Assembly (NCBI GenBank): GCA_009760885.1
Contig: CM019717.1
Coordinates: forward strand, 49,871,366-49,935,365
Length of the DNA: 64,000 nt
Reading direction: 5' to 3'
Source of the DNA: Achatina immaculata
Lineage: Eukaryota > Mollusca > Gastropoda > Stylommatophora > Achatinidae
In this document: piece after piece, positions 57,691 through 64,000 of the stretch
How the letters are laid out: the number at the start of each line of letters is the position of its first letter
How positions within the stretch are numbered: the first letter of the stretch is position 1
Position numbers and translations under genes: made by a program
The notes under the pieces: model-generated
The model's database searches: none
Told to the model about the DNA's origin: nothing
Seen by the model: the letters and a program-made list of their open reading frames with translations, nothing else

Positions 57691-58689
57691 TGATAATCAG
57701 TGTATTAAATAATGAAAAACTGGATTGATAGTTTTGTTTTTTTACAAGTACTGTACATTTTTTGTTATTATCTAATTTATTTTTTCCTTGGTTATTTATG
57801 TAAATTACCACAGTTCTATTCTTGATGCACATCTGTAGATGCTTAATCAAGTTTAAGACTTTCAGAGTATTCACGCTATTTATTCATATCATAAAAGAAA
57901 GAACCAGTAGAATTTTCATCTGGATATTGTCATACATTTGCAAACCAACTTAAAAGTTACTAGGAGTGATGCAGCAATAATGCTGCAAGAACTATTGTGT
58001 CTCTGCCCAGTATTTTTCATATAAAGACAAAATGTTTCTAAGGAATTAAACATTCTGGCTTCAAATTATGAAACTTCTTCACGTTCAACATCTTAATGTT
58101 ATATACTCCTTTCATTATCTGTTACTATGAATGGTTGTTTATTCTGGTACTTGTTAGTTTAAGGTTCATTGAAAAACTGTATTCTTTATGTCATAAACAT
58201 CATACAGAGAAACAAAAAAGATTAATTGGTTCATAAATATCAGATCACATATACAATCACAGTCTCTTTTCTGAACAGTGTGCACCTTTATTTTGGTACC
58301 AGTAAACTGTTCCAGTACTATTAATTAAAAGAAAAATGTGATAAATGCATTTAGAGTACTTTAACTATTCAAGAACATGCATTCTAAAGCATTGATATGT
58401 TGGTGAAAAAAAATGTGTGGGAAAATGATGCATATACATAGCAAATGAAGTTAAATATCTGTTAATAAACTTGTTAATTTCTGAACCTAAGATTCTTTTG
58501 AGAAATGTAATGACACATCCAATAAGTTAAGCAGATGACAGTAAGTTTCTTCAAAAACTGTTTGTATTTAACTTGTGCAATTACATCTTTCTTTTCCAGT
58601 AGTTTAACTTATTATGCCTTATTCAGCATAATGTAAAAAAGAAGATATATATTGGTTAATGAAGACTCAGCATAGTAGATTATTTGTGG

Positions 58690-58880
58690 TCCACCTTAGT
58701 GCACTAATCAACATCATCATCATTCTGTGGAAGGCACCTGTATTGAATCTTTCATGTACTCGGTCTTTTTTTCACATCTCATCTGGTCAGACTACTTCCA
58801 GTCCAACTTTTTGATGTTGTCTGCCCATCTGTCTGTTTTTCTTTCAACTAAATTTTGTCTATCATGGTTTAAGCAGATTC
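58690..58880 (-). pseudogene. LINE ORF2 C-terminal relic
   Basis: The minus strand contains a KDRWADNIKKLDWK-like segment and a following EYMKDSIQVPST-like end in one frame, the usual LINE closing helix. Heavily decayed. Confidence 0.45.
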
Positions 58881-59095
58881 TGATTGGTCAGCATGTTTTA
58901 TCGTTTGTTATTCAATCATATAATCATTAGATGCATTGATGGTCATGCTTTTCCATAGATCTTGATGCTTGGTATTTTCCATCAGTTCACTTTGTGACTT
59001 TTTGTGTGTGCTATCACAATCATACATGACGGTGTAAAATATATAGAGTTCATGCAAGGAGCACTCTTCATTTAATTTCTCAAGAATTGAAATAG

Positions 59096-59345
59096 CTTCT
59101 TCTTCTTACGCTTCTACTACCAAGATCGCCATGTGATCCTACTGAATTTACTCTCGAGTACCACAAGAGGTTCAGAGTATCATGGGGCTTGGACTTATAT
59201 TCTCGGTGGGTTGCAGAAGTGGAATTGTGTGACACTGTGGTTTTCGTTGCATTAGTTTAGCCTACAGTTGGACATTCTTACCGGAAAACCTCGATGTGGT
59301 TTGGATATGAATATATTCCCACCGGGAGAGAGGTGGTTACACATC
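59096..59345 (-). mobile_element. Retroposon family D, second copy
   Basis: This matches 23030-23307 (CACAAGAGGTTCAGAGTATC, TGACACTGTGGTTTTCGTTG) with an internal ~35-bp deletion. Same (GAA)n tail on the minus strand. Confidence 0.8.
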
Positions 59346-59530
59346 CAGCCTAGTGTTGGATTTCCTCACCGGCCAACCTTGATGTGTTTTGGATAACAGT
59401 ATATCCCCGCCAGGTGAGAGGTGATTGCCCATCCAGTCCAGACTTGGACTTTCTCATCAGAAAACCTCAACATGATTTGGATATGAATATATCCCCGTTG
59501 GGTGAGGGGTGTTGCCTTTCTAGACTGCAC
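59258..59530. repeat. ~90-bp tandem repeat derived from the retroposon head
   Basis: Three units of about 90 bp each contain TTGGA(C/T)TTTCTCA and TTTGGATA...TATATCCCC. The first is part of the family D element; the single-unit state is seen at 23227-23307. Confidence 0.8.
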
Positions 59531-59534
59531 TGGT

Positions 59535-59765
59535 CCAGTGTCTCCAACTTCAGCATTTATTGGATTAAGCCAGTTTAGGTGTATTATCCCAGTATGGGTG
59601 TACATAGGACATGCCCAGCCAATAGAGCAGAGATGCCGTGATATGAGTAGCCCTCAAGTTTCACTCCTGGGTTAAGGCGGTTTAGGCATATTGCCCCAGT
59701 ATGGATGTATATTGGACATGGCCGGCCTCTAGAGCAGAGGTGTCGTGATATGAGTAGCCCTGACC
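59535..59765. repeat. ~115-bp tandem duplication
   Basis: Two units, each with CCAGTATGG(G/A)TGTA and GTGATATGAGTAGCCCT. Directly follows the 90-bp array. Confidence 0.8.
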
Positions 59766-59931
59766 GCAAGACTACTGGCCATATCGATTAATTAACTTCA
59801 CTTAATCCTTTAAATCACCTTTTCCACGGCGGCACCGCGTGGAAACCGTAATCGCATTTTTCTTCGTTGGCCGGGAGGAGTTTCACCCCACGCACAGCAG
59901 CCGAAGAATCTCACCAGCAACATAATCAGTG

Positions 59932-60977
59932 AAGCAAATCCTGCGGATCGCTAGTCAGCATCGTTTATGTTCAGAACTACGATGGTATTTGACCGTCTTC
60001 GCGCCTCTGACTTTCGTTCTTGATTAATGAAAACATTCTTGACAAATGCTTTCGCAGTAGCTCGTCCTGCGGCGATCCAAGAATTTCACTTCTAACGTCA
60101 CAATACGAATACCCCTGTTTGTCCCTGTTAATCATTACCTCCAGTTCCGAAAATCAACAAAATAGAACCGAGCTACTATTTCATTATTCCATGCACCATT
60201 ATTCACGCAGCTGGGATCTGCTTTGAACACTCTGATTTTTTCAAAGTAAACGCGCCGGTCACCTGGGACGCTCAACGAAGAGCACCGGGGTGAGAGAGCC
60301 GGCAGACGGTAGGGCAGGAGACAACGGACAGTGAACCGGCGGTAGCCGGACCGCCAGCCTGCGCCTGAGATCCAACTACGAGCTTTTAACTGCAACAACT
60401 TTAATATACGCTATTGGAGCTGGAATTACCGCGGCTGCTGGCACCAGACTTCCCCTCCAGTAGATCCTCGTTAAAGGGTTTAAAGTGTACTCATCGTCAC
60501 TACCTCCCCGTGCCGGGAGTGGATAAGTTGCGCGTCTGCTGCCTTCCTTGGATATGGTAGCCGTTTCTCATGCTCCCTCTCCAGAATCGAACCCCGATTC
60601 CCCGTTACCCGTTACAAACATGGTAGGCATGTCACGTACTATCGACATTTGATAGGGAGACATTTGAGAGATGCGTCGCCGGCACAGAAGGTCATACCAT
60701 CAGCACAAAGTTATCCAGAGTCACCAGTTGGGACGCCGCCACGAAGGGCAAAGACGATTGGTTTTGAACTAATAAAAGCGCTCTTTCGACGAAGCTCGGA
60801 GCTTGGTAAGCATGTATTAGCTCCTGAATTGCCACAGTTATCCAAGTAGGATCGTGTCATCTAAGGAACCTCGACTGATTTACTCCGCCATTCACGATTT
60901 CACAGTAAGACAGTGTGAACTTAGACATGCATGGCTTAATCTTTGAGAAAAGCATGTGACTACTGACAAGATCAGAT
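59932..60977 (-). pseudogene. Partial 18S rRNA gene, 5' ~1 kb
   Basis: On the minus strand this reads colinearly from the start of 18S rRNA (about 60977) past the 530-loop region and the AATAGCGTATATTAAAGTTG segment to CTAGCGATCCGCAGGA at about 59940, after which homology stops. Universally conserved positions are altered: the 5' terminus, a C-to-G change in the 530-loop segment (GAGGGGAAGTC), a missing A in the GCAGTTAAAAAGC run, and several C/T changes. With no 3' half and these changes it should not function. A 5.8S or 28S gene was not found. Confidence 0.9.
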
Positions 60978-61430
60978 AGCTTTCTTCACCAAACCTTAAT
61001 CGGATATCTGCCGAGAGCCCGGCGCGGGGCAAGGGAGACAGCGCTTTGGTCAGAGCGGATCCCTTTCGACCCCGGCAGCGTTTCATTTCCTTTAACTACT
61101 GGCGGCGGCGGCTGGCTCTCTCTGCTCTAACGAACGAGAAGAAAGCGCGACTCCGACAACCAACGCACATTACATACTGCAGACCCGATACTCTTTGCAA
61201 GAGATGGGCCAATTTCGAGATCATCGGTCGACAACACCTTAGTACACCACCGACGCGTTAGCATGAACCTGGCTGGCTAGCCGTTTATAGGCTTCGCTCG
61301 ACGGACAAACCACTCGCTTCTGCATAGAACCACCTTAACTCTCGCCGTCCGGGAAGGGAGCGAAAACCTTTCTCCCCACGCACGGAACTCGAGAGCGCTT
61401 TTTCGCCAAAAGAATAGTCGGCCTGGCAAC
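60978..61430 (-). other. GC-rich spacer upstream of 18S (5' ETS-like)
   Basis: GC content is well above the surroundings from the 18S 5' end to about 61430, then falls sharply to the AT-rich background. Its position 5' of 18S suggests external transcribed spacer DNA; this is an inference from position and composition. Confidence 0.6.
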
Positions 61431-64000
61431 AGCTGATATTGAAATACCTGAGGTGAGAAGAGAGAAAATGAGAAAAGTTCCTGATGTTAACAATAGTCTG
61501 AGTTGTAAACAAATCACAGAATCGTTATTGTCTTGCTTCAGATAGAAAGGAAACTATGATCTTCCTTGACATTTTGTAAAACTGAATTTTAAAGAAAAGT
61601 ATGAAATTTAAAGCAGTGTAAATGAAATTAGATGGGACTGAAACTCCTCTGCATTGCAGTGTATAGCATATAGAAAGGTATATGTTCATTGAAACTGAAG
61701 ACATGCTAAAAGTTATAAACTGTGAAACTGTAATGCAGATTTACACCGCATAGCATTTACCTTCATGTGTAAAGTTTCGATAGTTAAAACTTAGTTACAT
61801 GTATGCAATTAAAATGAAGTACACTTCTGAATGTCACATAATTGAAAATTAAATTGTAGGAGCAGTTATTTAAGGTTGTTAGAATTTAATACTACCCGCT
61901 AAACATTGCAGTTTTCTGACAGTTAATAAATAAGCAAAACTTTTCATCGTCGTGTTTGTCATGGTTTGCATTCCGGATATATCTTCCATGAGAGTTTTAA
62001 GAAAGAAATAGATGCGTTAAATCAGTTTCATTGTTATGTGGACATGTTTTTTTTAAAAATTGCTGGCCTCCGCAACCATATAACTTTCAGATTATTATTC
62101 CATGAATATTAAAATACTCGAAGGAATGATACTCCTTTTTTTTTCTTTAGGCCTCTGCAACATTACACCATTATTACTGGCTACAGCCATCTGCAAGCCT
62201 TTCTCGTCATGTGGTGTCTTCATTTCTCGGGTGGTACAACCCATATATCCGTTAAGACAGACTTTCTGTGTAGTTTAGAATTTTAAAATTTCGGATGTTT
62301 TATGTACATATGATTATTCTACATGTCGTTTACCTTTCTTTTTTTCTGTGATGAATATCTGCAGTTTTCTCTCTCTCTCTCTCTCTCCCCCCCCCCCTTC
62401 ACTACCGAAGAAACATCTAGTTTGCTGGTGTCATATTTCCAAAATGGCAGACATTCCTCCGCGCACATGTATCTAAAGAGGGAAGCCATAACATATCTGT
62501 ACTACAACTGCCAGTTACTTGATATCGAATTTTTAGAACAAAATTGTGGTTTTATTTACTTGTTGACTCACCTTGCATCTCTTTGAAGTTACCCGTTGGT
62601 GCATCATGTGGTCCTGAACTAAAGTAAATTTTTCATTGACCATAATCAAAATCCTTTGTTTTAATATTTCTTCAATTAACCACAGCTGAGCAGAGATTTT
62701 AAAAATATTAAACATTTTTGTTTTAAAGGAAATAGCAGCGCCTGTTTACTTATAGCAGTGCCTACATACTCCTACTCATAATCTATTCATATAAATAATG
62801 TTTGAGTATAAGTATATAAAACTAAATATATAAGTGTACATAAAGTCATCGCAGTAAAACTGTGATAACATACTGTGACAGCACTCTGAAAGCTGTCTCA
62901 ATTATTTTAGGCTTTGGAAATTTCCAGATTCCTGTCTGTATGAAGAGAAAGCCGAAGACGAACGAAGAAAGCCGAAGTGAGGAAAATACGTGATCGGTCG
63001 ATACGAACTTTCATGAGACTTGGTATCACGTGACTTCCGATCGGGGAGAAAAGATTGATTTTCTGCCAGAGCGCTGGTCCGAGAGCGTCTTAGGTGGGCA
63101 AAGGTCCGAATTATTTGGCCCGGGTTAGTCCGGCGGCCAGGTTAGAAGCCAATCGCCACTAGGATACGACAAGCCCTGCTTGATATAGCTCGCAAAATAA
63201 ATGTATAATATACATGTAAATAATGTATAATTGCATGGAAAAAAATGTTTAGTTATGAGGAGAACCCATGTTTGGATAGGAGGAGAAAACAGAAGATCGA
63301 AGAACTATGTTTAGTTAAAAGGAGAAGCTGCCCTGTTTGAGAGGAGATAATGCCATGTTTGAAGGGAGATAATATTTGGCTTTATGAGGGTCGATCACCA
63401 TTTAGAAATGATTTAGAGTTATGAACAGTTATTGTTTCATTGAGAGTTCGGGTTAAAGTGGGTGCAGGTCTTTGTTAAACCACAATAAACCCTGTTGCCC
63501 CTGGCAGCAATCCTTTTATTCATTTTATTTTGCATTTTTGTCTTGTTTATTATTTTTGTGGTGGTCGAGCGCAAGGGAGAGTGAAATCGCTTTGTCTGTG
63601 ACACGAGTAGGAACAGAAAGGTTACACACCTCAGTTCCTCTAGTTAGGGTTAGGCAACGGACACGACTTAATGGATCAACCTCCTCCCAACCCCTAGCTT
63701 CTAGTAGAAGTCATATGTCATCGTGCCTCGTCCTGCTGTCCGTCTTGTCTACAAAGTCTCCACAGTCTAGGGCCTTTGTCTAAGGCCACGCGACAACTAC
63801 AACCACGTGCTTCACAGCAGCACATCATCGTCACCACCACCACCACCACCACCATCATCATCATCATCTCAATCTAATATTATAATTCATCTTCTCGCCC
63901 CTCTCTGCGCATCCTCTCTCAAGCTGTCACCACAACAGCATTTTATAACAAAAGTAGAAACGGCTTTATTGCTTAACGAGAACATAGTTGTAACTTTCTG
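61431..64000. other. Non-coding AT-rich end region
   Basis: No gene recognised. Contains (CT)n-C10 at 62371-62397, a GGAGA-rich stretch at 63255-63375 and (CAC)n/(ATC)n at 63829-63868. A GC-richer block at about 62970-63180 could be LTR or promoter sequence, but nothing confirms it. Confidence 0.5.

Noticed and set aside
57179..57874. 231-codon minus-strand ORF as a gene
   Set aside because: No recognisable family; part of it is a 32-bp tandem repeat; composition like AT-rich non-coding DNA; no splice or start context.
60135..61512. Several ORFs in the rDNA segment
   Set aside because: They overlap the 18S and spacer homology and are antisense or sense readings of rRNA sequence.
62970..63480. 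Solo LTR near the window end
   Set aside because: GC-richer block and an AATAAACC signal are suggestive, but no TG...CA ends, target duplication or second copy could be found.

Overview
The window looks like metazoan, most likely molluscan (possibly gastropod), nuclear DNA. Reasons: it is AT-rich, intron-containing and dense in retrotransposons; it has tRNA-derived SINEs, many LINE tails and long TATC/TGTC arrays; the one intact host-type gene is a class A GPCR of the kind expanded in molluscs; and a metazoan 18S rDNA segment is present. The phylum is an inference from repeat and gene style, not from a search. No bacterial-type operon is present.

Host coding content is small. An apparently intact single-exon rhodopsin-like GPCR lies at 3431-4756 on the minus strand. 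One exon with thrombospondin type-1 repeats lies at about 34675-35308 on the plus strand. The rest is mainly mobile DNA.

1-10.7 kb: a LINE tail, a Tc1/mariner relic with TIRs (2033-2649), the GPCR, another LINE tail, and a 31-bp minisatellite split by a SINE. 10.68-17.49 kb: a young Ty3/gypsy-type LTR retrotransposon with about 99% identical LTRs, one frameshift in reverse transcriptase and no env. 17.5-20.5 kb: SINE and LINE pieces. 20.56-32.82 kb: a very large imperfect inverted repeat. Its arms carry later LINE/SINE insertions with target-site duplications, and the opposite arm preserves the matching empty sites. 33.6-35.4 kb: a LINE tail and the TSR exon.

36.5-41.8 kb: the most unusual object. 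It is a 5.3-kb minus-strand insertion with a poly(A) tail and a 13-bp target-site duplication. It begins with a piece of U2 snRNA, continues into a nearly complete L1/Tx1-type LINE, meets a second U2 piece exactly at the LINE 3' end, and ends with a second copy of the LINE 3' region. It reads as the retrocopy of a transcript that started in a U2 gene carrying a U2-targeted (Keno-like) LINE. Two adjacent Tc1/mariner elements follow (42.2-44.5 kb).

44.5-59.8 kb: microsatellites, LINE tails, five copies of an unclassified retroposon-like repeat (counting the whole window), nested SINEs and a perfect 24-bp hairpin. 59.9-61.4 kb: a decayed 5' part of 18S rDNA with its upstream GC-rich spacer. 61.4-64 kb: nothing recognisable except simple repeats.
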